Assembly: GCA_021785005.1 (NCBI GenBank)
Contig: JAJYGT010000077.1
Coordinates: forward strand, 1 to 51,339
Length of the DNA: 51,339 bases
Direction of reading: 5' to 3'
DNA from: Actinomycetes bacterium
GTDB lineage: Bacteria > Actinomycetota > Acidimicrobiia > Acidimicrobiales > Acidimicrobiaceae
In this document: positions 1-9,049 of the stretch, one piece after another
Layout: every line of letters starts with the position of its first letter
Position numbering within the stretch: the stretch's first letter is position 1
Made by a program: the position numbers and the translations under genes
Notes under the pieces: generated by a model
The model's database searches: none
Seen by the model: only the letters and a program-made list of their open reading frames with translations
Told to the model about the DNA's origin: nothing

Positions 1-41
1 TTTGCTTCGAGAATGCCCAGTCGTACTCAAGAGGCGCTGAA

Positions 42-482
42 ATGAGTAATAAACGTCATGACTTGATTCAAACGATCGATAAGATTGACCAAGAAATGGC
101 CTCCGCATTGGATATTGTTCAAATTAGCAAGGTCGAAGAACGTATTCAGGTGATTCGTGAAGATTCGAAGATGCGCACTGATCTGACTGAGCTAGAAAAG
201 CCGTCTACCGAGGCGGAAGAGGCCGCACGCTCAGTCGCAAAGGAACTCGCTAGTTGGTCATTTCCAATGCCGCGCATTGAACGCGGTGACGACAACTCCT
301 TCGTTTTCATGTGGCGCACACACAGATGGGCAATTGACCTAGAGGTATTCCCAGATGACTCTCCAATTGTTTGCATTTTTGACAAGGACAAGAAAGAACC
401 ATACACCTGCACCGATCTGACGTCTGCCAAGGACAGATTGCATAAACTTTTGTCGGTGAGGGCGACATCTTTCAACCACTAG
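42..482 (+). CDS. Uncharacterised 146-aa protein, first of a pair
   Basis: The ATG is preceded by GAGG at about 8 bases, a reasonable ribosome site. The first 60 residues are charged and helical and could form a coiled coil. The rest (about 75-146) looks like a small folded alpha/beta domain with a run of aromatic residues (FVFMWRTHRW). There is no signal peptide or membrane segment, and I do not recognise the family. The next gene starts 6 bases after the stop, so the two are probably co-transcribed and may act together. The opposite-strand reading frame here is a shadow. No function is assigned. Confidence 0.6.
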   Translation: MSNKRHDLIQTIDKIDQEMASALDIVQISKVEERIQVIREDSKMRTDLTELEKPSTEAEEAARSVAKELASWSFPMPRIERGDDNSFVFMWRTHRWAIDLEVFPDDSPIVCIFDKDKKEPYTCTDLTSAKDRLHKLLSVRATSFNH

Positions 483-488
483 GGTAAT

Positions 489-1013
489 TTGTTGTCTGAA
501 TTTCCAGAAGACCGCCTTCTTTATTTTTGGGTCCGCGGCACCAAAGAGGCGCTAGATCGTGAATATCCGCCTGTGAAACTCACCTCTCGCACTTTTTCAA
601 GCTACGACAACGGAGTATCGATGTTTGACGGCAAAATTCTTGCAAGGAAAAACGTTTCAATTGAAACGTTTGCTCAAGCAACACCTAGAAGCAAATTTCA
701 CGTTGCCGCATCTATCGAAAAAGACTTGATCCAGCAATCCGACCAGGGATTCATCATTTGTGCAGATCCTAACTACGGTCTCGCAAACATTGAGGTGGGT
801 TTAGCACATTGCCTGATTAGACCGCTCGCTGCCGGATGTCGGAATAATGGGACCGTATCAAAGACTGCTTTCAAGAACACTATCAAGGGTGCTCTCCTTA
901 ACTTTTCACAATCAGCGGAAGTCGTTTGGGGTGAAAGTCTAGCGATCCAACTTATAGACAGTCACTTCCAAACGTGGGAATTACTCCAAACCGCTCGCAG
1001 CAAAGAAAAATGA
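489..1013 (+). CDS. Uncharacterised 174-aa protein, second of a pair
   Basis: The reading frame begins with TTG TTG 6 bases after the upstream gene; either TTG could be the start. The protein is soluble, without a signal peptide or transmembrane segment. A region at about 88-105 with Cys-Ala-Asp-Pro followed by a hydrophobic helix hints at an alpha/beta fold, but no catalytic motif is recognisable. The spacing implies coupling to the 146-aa protein. After its stop at 1013 there is a long stretch with no convincing gene until the IS110 relic. It could be part of an accessory or defence cassette extending left of the window, but nothing here proves that. Confidence 0.55.
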   Translation: MLSEFPEDRLLYFWVRGTKEALDREYPPVKLTSRTFSSYDNGVSMFDGKILARKNVSIETFAQATPRSKFHVAASIEKDLIQQSDQGFIICADPNYGLANIEVGLAHCLIRPLAAGCRNNGTVSKTAFKNTIKGALLNFSQSAEVVWGESLAIQLIDSHFQTWELLQTARSKEK

Positions 1014-2007
1014 TCTTGCGAATTGATCCGGCGAATGCCATACACAAGAAAATGAGCAAATTTTCAACGACCCAGGACCTAGACTTAGCGTAACGGGTAA
1101 TCTCGACCGATTCTACAATCGCTAGATCGAACGATCCGATCGTTCTTCGGTAGTGGCTACCTCCTGTGTGTACGGTTTTGCAAATACGTCACACCTCGGC
1201 ACTGCGTGGTACGATGCCGAATCGTGCGCAAATTCAGACTCTTCTCATAAGCATTTTCAGGCCATTACAGCAGTGCGAAGAGCTTATATTGCACTTTCTA
1301 TTGGTTCTGTAATTTCCAGGCAACAGCGCATCTCTGCCACTATTCGTAAACTCCGGCTCAATCACCAATAATCAGCCTTTCCGAGTTGTTTATAAGAAGC
1401 GCGCAAAGTCCTTTGCACTAGTAGTCGATATAATTCCAAATTAAGTGCTGCTGGACAGCCGCCTTTGCCGATTTAGCCAGGCGGTCGACATTCACGAGCA
1501 GCCAACGTCTAATGGATCCAGAAAACAGTCGTTGGCTGCGATCCGCCTTACTATACGTGTTTCAATGTCTTGTAATGTAATAACCGGATCGATTGCTGTC
1601 ACAACGTCAAGAAGCGAAAATTCTTAGGCTCTTAAAAAAGATTTCCTTCGAAGTCTTTAACTTCTAAAAGCAGTGCTTGAGCAAAACCATCTCGATACTC
1701 GTGCGCGACAACTCGCATGACTCAATCTGGAAATTAAATGGCCGTGGTGCGTACTAGCACAATACGTCGATGCCTAAGGAAAGTAACGTAATCCGAGATC
1801 TCGCCATTAGAACAGCAATTTTCGAACATCTCGCGCGTCTCCTTGCAGCAAGCCCAAGTGGAATATTTGCCTCAGCTTAAATTAATTCTTTTGATTTTCA
1901 AGGCCAGACATTTCGGCTATTCGTCCAAACTGGGATACAAAAACCACAGGGTCAGACCGTGCCATTGACAATTAGAACCGCCTTTACTCCCGTTACCTTT
2001 TTAAGTA
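1014..2007. other. Non-coding or decayed stretch of about 1 kb
   Basis: Only short open frames of 60-72 codons occur. They lack ribosome sites and resemble no family I know. The region lies directly left of the degraded IS110-family element and probably consists of decayed accessory DNA. No tRNA-like cloverleaf, CRISPR array or clear terminator was found. Confidence 0.5.
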
Positions 2008-2223
2008 GGCCCCGAAGGTCGGGGCCAGGTCTCTGAATCTGGTATGACTTTCTTCCCCTGTCGTTAACAATCCGGCGGGGTGTTGTCGCCAGATTCAGAG
2101 ACGCTTGTTGACGGTCAATAGGGACATGGCTAGGCCTACTTTGGCCAGGTCGCGTCGTAACGTGGGTGACCGCATCGAGTGTCGCGGCGACTGTGACCAA
2201 CCAAGGAGAGGAGGATCTCTCTA
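2008..2223 (+). ncRNA. Structured upstream region of IS110 relic, candidate bridge RNA
   Basis: Directly upstream of the IS110 transposase relic are two strong inverted repeats. The first is a perfect 6-bp stem (2008-2013 with 2021-2026, 7-base loop). The second is a perfect 14-bp stem (2029-2042 with 2089-2102) enclosing 46 bases, which contain a further CCCC/GGGG pairing. IS110-group elements are known to encode a structured bridge RNA in the long left non-coding end, just before the recombinase gene, with large internal loops that pair with target and donor DNA. Position, strand and architecture fit; identity as a bridge RNA is inference. A start codon for the transposase follows at 2224 after an AGGAGAGGAGG-type ribosome site. 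RNA ends are not known. Confidence 0.4.
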
Positions 2224-2489
2224 ATGGAATATTCATATGACATCTATTGTGGCCTCGATGTTGGAAAATCTGCACACCATGCCACTGCGCCACTGCCCTT
2301 AAAACAAATGGCGAGAAAGTTTTCGACAAGGCGCTCGTCCAAGACGAGGCCAGGATCACCGGTCCGTTTCGTCATCTTTCGAGCTATGGACGCGTTCTGG
2401 TCGCAATTGACCAGCCCAACACCATCGGAGCGCTTCCGATCGTTGTAGCCCGCGATGTTGGCGTTGACGTGGCGTATTGCGATATCTAG
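2224..2489 (+). pseudogene. IS110-family transposase, frameshifted N-terminal relic
   Basis: The first frame begins with the IS110 RuvC-like motif (CGLDVGKSAHHATA, including the first acidic catalytic residue). The protein then continues in the next frame with the expected NGEKVFDKALVQDEARI and RVLVAIDQPNTIGALPI. The frame is broken by a tandem duplication of the 8 bases GCCACTGC (2281-2288 and 2289-2296); removing one copy restores a continuous frame. Homology ends near residue 80 (VDVAY), where IS110 proteins normally continue with the DEDD core, and a stop follows at about 2487. The middle and C-terminal Tnp_20 domain are absent, so the element cannot transpose by itself. Confidence 0.85.
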
Positions 2490-2863
2490 CGTAAATCCAC
2501 TTTCAAGGTCAAACGAAGCGATTAGTGCCTAATAAACTAGCCATGGCCACACGTATGTAGGTCACTAACACATACAGTACTTCTGTAATCTACGGAAATC
2601 GAGACAACTGAAACAGAAGGTTCTAGAATTCCACTCAAGGACAACGAGCCTGCTGACCGGCGATATCCAAATGCTCACAGACTTTGCGCAACTACTCCCC
2701 ACGAGGACGTTTGGGGGTGCAACTCTGTCGAATGACTCTTGATCGACTATGACGCCGAGATGCTTAGCAAGGCATTGCTTAATTGAATCCGAGCGCTGCT
2801 TTTATCTGATGCCAAGCCCATAGGCTACTTTAGCGACGACTTCACCACAACTCGCAAGAGCAA
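2490..2863. other. Decayed DNA between IS110 relic and sucD
   Basis: No open frame with coding character is present. The segment may contain further eroded IS110 sequence but I could not align any of it to the transposase core. It also includes the 3' flank of sucD, in which I see no clear intrinsic terminator. Confidence 0.4.
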
Positions 2864-3751
2864 TCACCTCAACTTCTTCACGATATCAACCATGATCTCA
2901 CCAGCTGCGGTCGGGTTCGCAGCGACGTAAACTCCCGCAGCAGCAAGCGCATCCATTTTCGCCTTCGCAGTTCCCGCAGATCCTGAAATAATCGCTCCAG
3001 CATGACCCATCTTTTTTCCGGGCGGCGCGGTTTGACCGGCGATATAGGCGACCACTGGCTTGGAAACGTGCTCCGAAATATACTCAGCCGCTTTTTCTTC
3101 GTCACTACCGCCAATTTCACCGATCATCAAAACCGCTTTTGTTTCAACATCGGCTTCAAATGCTGCCAGGCAATCAATGAATGTCGTACCAGGAACCGGA
3201 TCACCGCCGATCCCCACACATGTTGTTTGACCAATCCCTTGCTGAGACAGTTCATGAATCGCCTGATAAGTAAGGGTCCCAGAGCGAGAAACTATCCCAA
3301 CTGGACCACCAGCAAGAGCAATGGCACCTGAGGTTATACCAATATTGCATCTACCTGGCGAAATGATACCCGGACAATTTGGACCTAGCAAACGGGTACC
3401 TGGATATTCATCCCGAAGTAAATTGAAAAAATAGGCCTCATCTTTGGTCGGGATAAATTCCGTAATGCAAACTACAAAAGAAATCCCTGCCTTTGCAGCC
3501 TCAATAATTGCATTTGGCGCAAAACGCGGTGGCACTGATACAAAACTCGCGGTCGCACCCGTGAGAGCAACTGCTTCTTCAACTGTATCAAAAACTGGGA
3601 TACCGTCAACGTCTGTGCCACCTTTTCCCGGGGTGACACCTGCAACTATTTTCGTACCATACTCACGGTTGCGAAGTCCGTGAAACCGACCTTGACCCCC
3701 AGTAAGCCCCTGGACAATGACTTTGGTATTTTCGTCAACAAAAATGGCCAT
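2864..3751 (-). CDS. sucD: Succinyl-CoA synthetase alpha subunit
   Basis: This subunit forms succinate and NTP from succinyl-CoA with SucC, in the TCA cycle. The 295-aa length matches the family (about 290). The N-terminal CoA-binding Rossmann domain has [11 protein letters not shown] (residues 14-24), then the LGPNCPG loop. The active-site histidine lies in MGHAGAI ([10 protein letters not shown], about 248-257), the phosphohistidine signature. It starts immediately after the stop of sucC with no gap, indicating translational coupling. Together with the B12-binding mutase subunit upstream, it suggests channelling of methylmalonyl-CoA to succinyl-CoA and succinate. Annotation is secure. Confidence 0.97.
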   Translation of the reverse strand: MAIFVDENTKVIVQGLTGGQGRFHGLRNREYGTKIVAGVTPGKGGTDVDGIPVFDTVEEAVALTGATASFVSVPPRFAPNAIIEAAKAGISFVVCITEFIPTKDEAYFFNLLRDEYPGTRLLGPNCPGIISPGRCNIGITSGAIALAGGPVGIVSRSGTLTYQAIHELSQQGIGQTTCVGIGGDPVPGTTFIDCLAAFEADVETKAVLMIGEIGGSDEEKAAEYISEHVSKPVVAYIAGQTAPPGKKMGHAGAIISGSAGTAKAKMDALAAAGVYVAANPTAAGEIMVDIVKKLR

Positions 3752-4903
3752 TTAATTCCTCTGCTCGTTCGCCGCAGCTACAGCTCGCGAGGCCGCCAAA
3801 AGCATGGTTGTCTCTATCATCAGAGCGTCAGATGTAAGTGGTCTCAAAATTTCATATGCGCGGTCGGCATTAGTCCCATCCAATCGTATTACTAGCGGAG
3901 CCTTTAGCTTCACTCGTTGTAACGCATCACAAATCCCCTGGGCGACCAAGTCACATCGAACAATTCCACCAAAAATATTTACCAGTATCGATCGCACGTT
4001 ATCATCATCATTGATTACTTCTAGCGCCGCAACCATAGTATCAGCACTTGCAGAACCGCCTAAATCTAAAAAATTGGCGGCCTCGCCTCCGACCTGGTTT
4101 ACCACATCCAATGTTGCCATCGCTAGCCCGGCTCCGTTAGCGATGATACCAACTGACCCAGTGAGCCCTATATAAGTTAGACCAAGTTCCTTGGCTATCT
4201 TTTCGCGATGATCTAACTCCACGGTTAAAAAATACGATTCCCATTCTGGGTGTCGAAACGCAGCGTTGTCATCAAGAGTTACTTTTGCGTCTAAAACTTT
4301 GACTTTCCCAGCGGTGTCGAGCACCAAGGGATTGACTTCCACCAGATCTGCGTCTCCGTCTACAAAGGCCTTATAAAGCTTGGTCAAGCTTTCTACAACT
4401 TGTGATTGCGCCTTCTCGTCAATTCCGGCATCCACCACTGCCTGTGCAAGGATTTGCTCACTGACGCCGTGAATTGGGTCAATATGTCGTCGTATAATTG
4501 CTTTGGGATTTGTAAGAGCCACTTCTTCGATATCGATCCCACCACTGGCTGAAAGCATAAGAAGATACTTGCGCTCAGCACGATCAAGAGTAAAACTACA
4601 GTAATACTCTTTTGCAATTTGCGTAGCTTGTTCAATCCAAATTCGATCAACTACATGACCTTTAATCGTCATACCAAGAATTGCATCAGCAGCATTGCTT
4701 GCCTCGATTTGGTCGTTGACAATTTTAATGCCACCAGCCTTGCCCCGACCTCCCACATGAACTTGTGCTTTTAGCACACAGGGAAACCCGACCTCTTTGG
4801 CATAAAATTTGGCCTCTTCTACGGTCGCAGCAAGTCTGCCTTGGGTAGTTGGCACTCCATAGCGAGAGAAAAACTCTTTGCCCTGGTATTCGTATAAATC
4901 CAA
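3752..4903 (-). CDS. sucC: ADP/GDP-forming succinyl-CoA synthetase beta subunit
   Basis: The beta subunit carries the ATP-grasp nucleotide-binding domain (about 1-230) and the C-terminal CoA-ligase domain. Visible signatures are MDLYEYQGKEFF at the start, GGRGKAGG near residue 53, and VNIFGGIVRCD near 318. Length (383) is normal. The start is a TTG with an AAGGAG ribosome site 8 bases upstream. It is the middle gene of a three-gene minus-strand operon: B12-binding subunit (37 bases upstream), sucC, sucD. Function is secure; nucleotide specificity is not determined from sequence. Confidence 0.97.
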   Translation of the reverse strand: MDLYEYQGKEFFSRYGVPTTQGRLAATVEEAKFYAKEVGFPCVLKAQVHVGGRGKAGGIKIVNDQIEASNAADAILGMTIKGHVVDRIWIEQATQIAKEYYCSFTLDRAERKYLLMLSASGGIDIEEVALTNPKAIIRRHIDPIHGVSEQILAQAVVDAGIDEKAQSQVVESLTKLYKAFVDGDADLVEVNPLVLDTAGKVKVLDAKVTLDDNAAFRHPEWESYFLTVELDHREKIAKELGLTYIGLTGSVGIIANGAGLAMATLDVVNQVGGEAANFLDLGGSASADTMVAALEVINDDDNVRSILVNIFGGIVRCDLVAQGICDALQRVKLKAPLVIRLDGTNADRAYEILRPLTSDALMIETTMLLAASRAVAAANEQRN

Positions 4904-4940
4904 ATTAAATACTCCTTGGTAACCGACTTAGAGATTGCAG

Positions 4941-5354
4941 TCAGCCATTGGCGCGTTCACGAGCATCAAGAGCCTCTTCAAGCCAGGACGCAATCACCGG
5001 AAGAGATGCACCCGGGGTGAAGATCTTCGCGACACCCATAGCAACGAGTGGCTCAATGTCTTGATCTGGGATAATTCCACCCACCACAACTACCACATCC
5101 TCCAAAGAGGCATCTTCTAGTTCTTTTAGGATCTTTGGCACCAAGGTCATATGAGCACCCGAAAGCAAGGATAGGCCTAGTACATCCGCATCTTCTTGAA
5201 CCACAGCTTGTACGATTTGTTCTGGTGTTTGGTGTAGGCCAGTATATATGACCTCAAAACCAGCATCACGCAATGCCCGGGCAATAACCTTGGCGCCGCG
5301 GTCATGACCGTCAAGTCCAGGCTTTGCAACTACTACACGGTAATGACGTTCCAC
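4941..5354 (-). CDS. B12-binding subunit of a methylmalonyl-CoA-type mutase
   Basis: This is a stand-alone 137-aa cobalamin-binding domain with the classic DGHDRG motif (residues 15-20) that supplies the lower-ligand histidine to cobalt. The SLLSGAH and VVVGGIIP segments of the Rossmann-like fold follow. It starts at GTG. Such small subunits pair with a separately encoded catalytic subunit in two-subunit methylmalonyl-, ethylmalonyl- or isobutyryl-CoA mutases; the partner is not in this window. Linkage with sucCD favours methylmalonyl-CoA to succinyl-CoA conversion (propionate or odd-chain catabolism). No cobalamin riboswitch is seen upstream, so dependence on B12 levels is not evident from the leader. 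Confidence 0.9.
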   Translation of the reverse strand: MERHYRVVVAKPGLDGHDRGAKVIARALRDAGFEVIYTGLHQTPEQIVQAVVQEDADVLGLSLLSGAHMTLVPKILKELEDASLEDVVVVVGGIIPDQDIEPLVAMGVAKIFTPGASLPVIASWLEEALDARERANG

Positions 5355-5598
5355 GGGAACTTATATTAGGCACAATTCGATGGCTTTGCACCATCGAGAG
5401 AGCTCCAATGAAGATAAATCCAGGTTTTTCGTTATTTAGAAGGCTTTTGAGTCACCACTTTTAGCAAATTCTCACAATCTATCGCATCCAAGAGCCAAAC
5501 AAAGACCGCTTTACAACGAAATCAACGCGTCAACTCCTCGCACTTTATTCGCCCGACATCTCATGAAACTGGCCTCTTATATTCGTCTCGACAACAAA

Positions 5599-5647
5599 AT
5601 AATCGGGAGATCTCAAAGCGTTTCGCGCCTCGTCGTCTCCCGATTAT
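5599..5647 (-). terminator. Hairpin terminator after the 340-aa membrane protein
   Basis: A perfect 12-bp inverted repeat (5599-5610 with 5636-5647) has a 25-base loop. On the minus strand the stem is followed by a T-rich stretch (ATTATTTTGTTG). It lies 69 bases past the stop of the minus-strand gene ending at 5716, and separates that gene from the mutase-sucCD operon. The loop is longer than usual for an intrinsic terminator. Confidence 0.6.
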
Positions 5648-5715
5648 CTTTATGTGTCACGTGCTGATCGGCTTCTTTGCTAAAGTTGCCAAAAAACACG
5701 CAACTCGACCGTATA

Positions 5716-6738
5716 TTAGACCGAAGTCGTTTCTGACCTGGGACTAGTGGGCGATCCATGATCTTTGCCTGTATCTTTGGCTTCTTTGCTCGCTACGCCA
5801 GCCAATCCACCAAGGAGTCCGATTGCTCCAACTGTAACTAGCATCCACACCAAGAACGTCATACTTGGTATTTGCGATGCCTTTTGGTAGTTGGAGATAT
5901 TAGTAGCAAGCTTGCTATGCATTCCGTCAAACACCGCCATCGTGCTTGGCATACCGGTCAAAACAGTTCCAACAGCTGGGAACTGAGTTCCCATAAATGA
6001 ACTAAACGCTTGAGGCGTCATGTTCAGTTGCTTGGCCACATATGGAAACATCTGAGTCTCCATTTGACCAACCATAGCATTTACCACACCCAGGGCTTGA
6101 CCCATTCCAGCAACACTCTGCTCAGACATCACCGGACGTAATCCTGTCATCATATGATCAGCCGAAACTGCCTTATGCGGAAATGAAAACGCGAGACTCG
6201 AGACCAAAATTGCAGCTCCAAGAACTATTGCCGCAATTGCAGGACCGCGACCCTTGGTCATGAGCATTCCAACTCCAAAGGCCACCGCTAAAATACCGGC
6301 CAACAAGAACCCCCACGGCATAACCGTCATAGGAACGCCGCTCACCGGCATTGCTGCAGCAGCTTGATAATTGGCTAGCTGACCTTGAAGCAGAGTGCCG
6401 TAGTTATCAAAGTGTGCAAGAATTGTTGGAAGTTGGGTTAGTCCAGTTGCGACCGACTTGAAGTTGGTCGCCATAGCTTGTTGAAGCTGCGCTGGAGTCA
6501 TGTGCAATTGACCAGCTAGCGCCGGTATTGCCTGGGTAGTTAGTTGTTGATTAGCAGCTCCAAGCTGTTGTAGGTCAGTTTGAATCACTTGTAGTGATGC
6601 AGTAGTCATTACCGGCTTAAACGAGCTAATCATTGCTTTTGCGGGCGCAGAGCCCGTCCACACATTCTCGACGACCGGCACAATAATAAGAGCTAGTCCG
6701 CCAAGAATAATTAATATCGCAGATAATCGTCTTATCAT
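5716..6738 (-). CDS. Membrane protein with a duplicated extracellular helical domain
   Basis: The 340-aa protein has an N-terminal transmembrane helix (about 5-27), a soluble segment (about 35-138), two helices (about 140-190), a second soluble segment (about 195-298), and a last helix (about 300-322). The two soluble parts are clearly homologous: each has a 'FKPVM'/'LRPVM' opening, then LHMTP or LNMTP followed by a LTQLPTILAHFDNYG or LTGMPSTMAVFDGMH block. So the protein arose by internal duplication of a [TM + about 100 aa] unit. The C-terminus is charged and cytoplasmic or polar. I do not recognise a named family. Single-gene unit with its own terminator. A G-rich ribosome site precedes the ATG. 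Confidence 0.85.
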   Translation of the reverse strand: MIRRLSAILIILGGLALIIVPVVENVWTGSAPAKAMISSFKPVMTTASLQVIQTDLQQLGAANQQLTTQAIPALAGQLHMTPAQLQQAMATNFKSVATGLTQLPTILAHFDNYGTLLQGQLANYQAAAAMPVSGVPMTVMPWGFLLAGILAVAFGVGMLMTKGRGPAIAAIVLGAAILVSSLAFSFPHKAVSADHMMTGLRPVMSEQSVAGMGQALGVVNAMVGQMETQMFPYVAKQLNMTPQAFSSFMGTQFPAVGTVLTGMPSTMAVFDGMHSKLATNISNYQKASQIPSMTFLVWMLVTVGAIGLLGGLAGVASKEAKDTGKDHGSPTSPRSETTSV

Positions 6739-7119
6739 TAGGCCCCCCTATTGACTCGGGTCGCGAATAACCCGTAGTCAGACATTATTTTTCATTGCGC
6801 GGCCAGACTGATTCCCCCATTCCGACCGCACAATGATGTTAGCGCATTTCGAACTCCAATGTGCCGCTAAGTGGCAGTTTTGAGAAATACAAGTTGCTTT
6901 TGCACCAATAGTAGTGAAATTTCAGTCCATCAAGTCTTAAGTCAACTCAAAGAACGTTAAAATACCTATGCGGATGCCTCGATAATTACCAACAGCGACT
7001 TTTCGAACTCAAAATTATCGCCTAATATCCATTATGAGCAACTATCTAAAGCGTGTCTAAATCTATGAATTAGAGTAATGATTGACTACGCCTGCACTCG
7101 AAACTTCAAGGAACCCGCC
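6739..7119. other. Divergent intergenic region, 6739-7119
   Basis: This region separates the minus-strand membrane protein from the plus-strand DUF885 gene and must hold promoters for both. I see no confident -35/-10 pair, riboswitch or long inverted repeat. An ATG at 7078 opens the downstream frame early, but the ribosome site favours 7120. Confidence 0.4.
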
Positions 7120-8784
7120 GTGCCCAATGAAAATGTCCGAGAGATCGCCAACTCTTACCTCGCCGAAATTATAAAACTTGACCCAGTCTCCGCGACGTAT
7201 TTTGGTATTGGTGAACCAACCGATGGGTATGGCGACTATTCCCCTGAAGGGTCGAAAGCCTTTGCAGCGCTAAACCAAAAAACGCTAACAGACATTACTG
7301 GTGCAAAAGAGTCAGAGCCACTCGACCGAGTTGCAAAAGTTGCTATCGCTGAGCGTTTAAACGTTGACATCGACAGTTTCAACCAAGAAGAACACCTTCG
7401 CGACCTAAACGTCATTGCGAGTCCAATGCAGTCGATTCGACAGGTCTTTGACATGATGCCCCGTGCGACAGACGACGATTTTGCCCTTGTTTCGAATCGA
7501 TTATCGAAAGTCGAAAATGCACTAATGCAGTATAAAGTCACCCTTAAAATGGGTCTGCAGGAAAATAAAAGTGCCTCCGTTCGACAAGCTCTTGCCTGTG
7601 GAATGCAAGCTAGAGCGTATGCAAATGAGAAAAACGGCTATTTCGCAAACTTGGGACAAAGCTATAGGGGTTCAAACCAAAACCTGGCTAAAGAACTAGA
7701 ACAAAACGCCAAATCCGCAGCGGTCGCGTACCTTGAATTTGCCAACTTTCTTGAAAATGAATATGCCTCTTCTACCAAAGCGAGTGACTACATCGGGGCC
7801 GACCGATGGGCACTAAAGTGCCGAGCGTTCAACGGAACTCAAGTCGACCCCATCGATACGTACTCCTGGGGATGGGACGAACTAAATCGAATCGATCAAG
7901 AAATGGCTAAAACCGCCAAACAGATTCTTCCAAATGCTTCATTGGCACAGGTCATGGATCACCTTGAGACCAAGGCCGGGTATGTAATAAAAGGAGAAGA
8001 GAACTTCTTGAAGTGGAACCAAGAACTTCTGGATTCCACCATTACAGAGCTCAACTCCAAGCACTTTAACATTCCAGAACCAGTAAAAAAAGTTGAGGCA
8101 ATGATTGCTCCTTCGGGCGGGGCTGCAGCGATGTACTACACCCCGCCCAACGCAGACTTTTCAAGACCGGGCAGAACTTGGTACCCAACAATGGGTCGTG
8201 ATACCTTCCCGCTATGGACAGAAGTGTCCACCGCGTATCACGAAGGCGTTCCCGGACACCACCTTCAGTTCGGCTACATAACTTTCTTAGGCGAAAAGCT
8301 CAACGCATTTTCTCGTTTACTGGGAGCCATCTCTGGACATTTAGAGGGATGGGCGTTATATGCGGAGCGGCTTATGGACGAGCTCGGGTACTTAGAAGAT
8401 CCGGTCTATCGACTAGGGATGCTGAGCGCGCAAGCTTTTCGAGCGGCACGAATCGTAGTTGACATTGGTTTACACCATCAATTCCAAATTCCGCAAAACC
8501 ATAGTTTTCTACCTAGCAGGCCCTGGACACCGGATCTCGCGGTGGAACTTATCCATTCAGTGAGTGGTCGGGAGCGCGAATTTAGTGTAAGTGAAGTAGA
8601 TCGATATTTGGGTTGGCCAGCTCAAGCGACAAGTTACAAAATTGGTGAGCGAGTCTGGCTTGAAACCCGAGAGGCATCGCGGCGAGCGCGCGGATCCAAG
8701 TTTTCACTCTCAGATTTTCATCAGCGAGGATTTGAGTTGGGATTCGTTGGACTCAATCAGCTAAGAGACGAACTCGGGAACTAA
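7120..8784 (+). CDS. DUF885-family metallopeptidase-like protein
   Basis: The GTG start at 7120 has AAGGA 7 bases upstream and gives 554 aa; an in-frame ATG at 7078 would add 14 residues without a good ribosome site. The hallmark of the DUF885 family, HEGVPGHH, is present at about residues 374-381 and resembles an HExxH zinc site; the downstream GHLEGWALYAERLMDELG segment supplies the third ligand region typical of this family. No signal peptide, so probably cytoplasmic. Members are predicted peptidases of gluzincin type, often with unknown substrates. Transcribed alone; nothing nearby suggests a specific role. Confidence 0.9.
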   Translation: MPNENVREIANSYLAEIIKLDPVSATYFGIGEPTDGYGDYSPEGSKAFAALNQKTLTDITGAKESEPLDRVAKVAIAERLNVDIDSFNQEEHLRDLNVIASPMQSIRQVFDMMPRATDDDFALVSNRLSKVENALMQYKVTLKMGLQENKSASVRQALACGMQARAYANEKNGYFANLGQSYRGSNQNLAKELEQNAKSAAVAYLEFANFLENEYASSTKASDYIGADRWALKCRAFNGTQVDPIDTYSWGWDELNRIDQEMAKTAKQILPNASLAQVMDHLETKAGYVIKGEENFLKWNQELLDSTITELNSKHFNIPEPVKKVEAMIAPSGGAAAMYYTPPNADFSRPGRTWYPTMGRDTFPLWTEVSTAYHEGVPGHHLQFGYITFLGEKLNAFSRLLGAISGHLEGWALYAERLMDELGYLEDPVYRLGMLSAQAFRAARIVVDIGLHHQFQIPQNHSFLPSRPWTPDLAVELIHSVSGREREFSVSEVDRYLGWPAQATSYKIGERVWLETREASRRARGSKFSLSDFHQRGFELGFVGLNQLRDELGN

Positions 8785-9049
8785 CCGTTATAAACTTTTT
8801 TATTTCCTGTCCAAGTACAATTAAGGGTGGCAATTAGGCGTCTTTAATTAGAAATCAGTTGGCGCGAGCAGGCAACCAAAGACGCTCGAATCGCATTTCA
8901 ATTACAAACAATCCAAGATGGTTATCTTGCTTGCCAAAAGTCAGCAATACAAACCGTTCAAACAAGAAATATCCTGTGGCAAGCCAAGTTGTCGAGCAAA
9001 ATACAAATCTATTTAATGGCTAGCCACGCGTGGGTAGCAAGGAATGAAG

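Noticed and set aside
1153-1627. Small open frames left of the IS110 relic
   Set aside because: No ribosome site, low-complexity translations and no recognisable family.
4941-5715. Cobalamin riboswitch upstream of the B12-binding subunit
   Set aside because: No B12-box-like sequence was seen in the leader; the hairpin at 5599-5647 is better explained as the terminator of the upstream gene.
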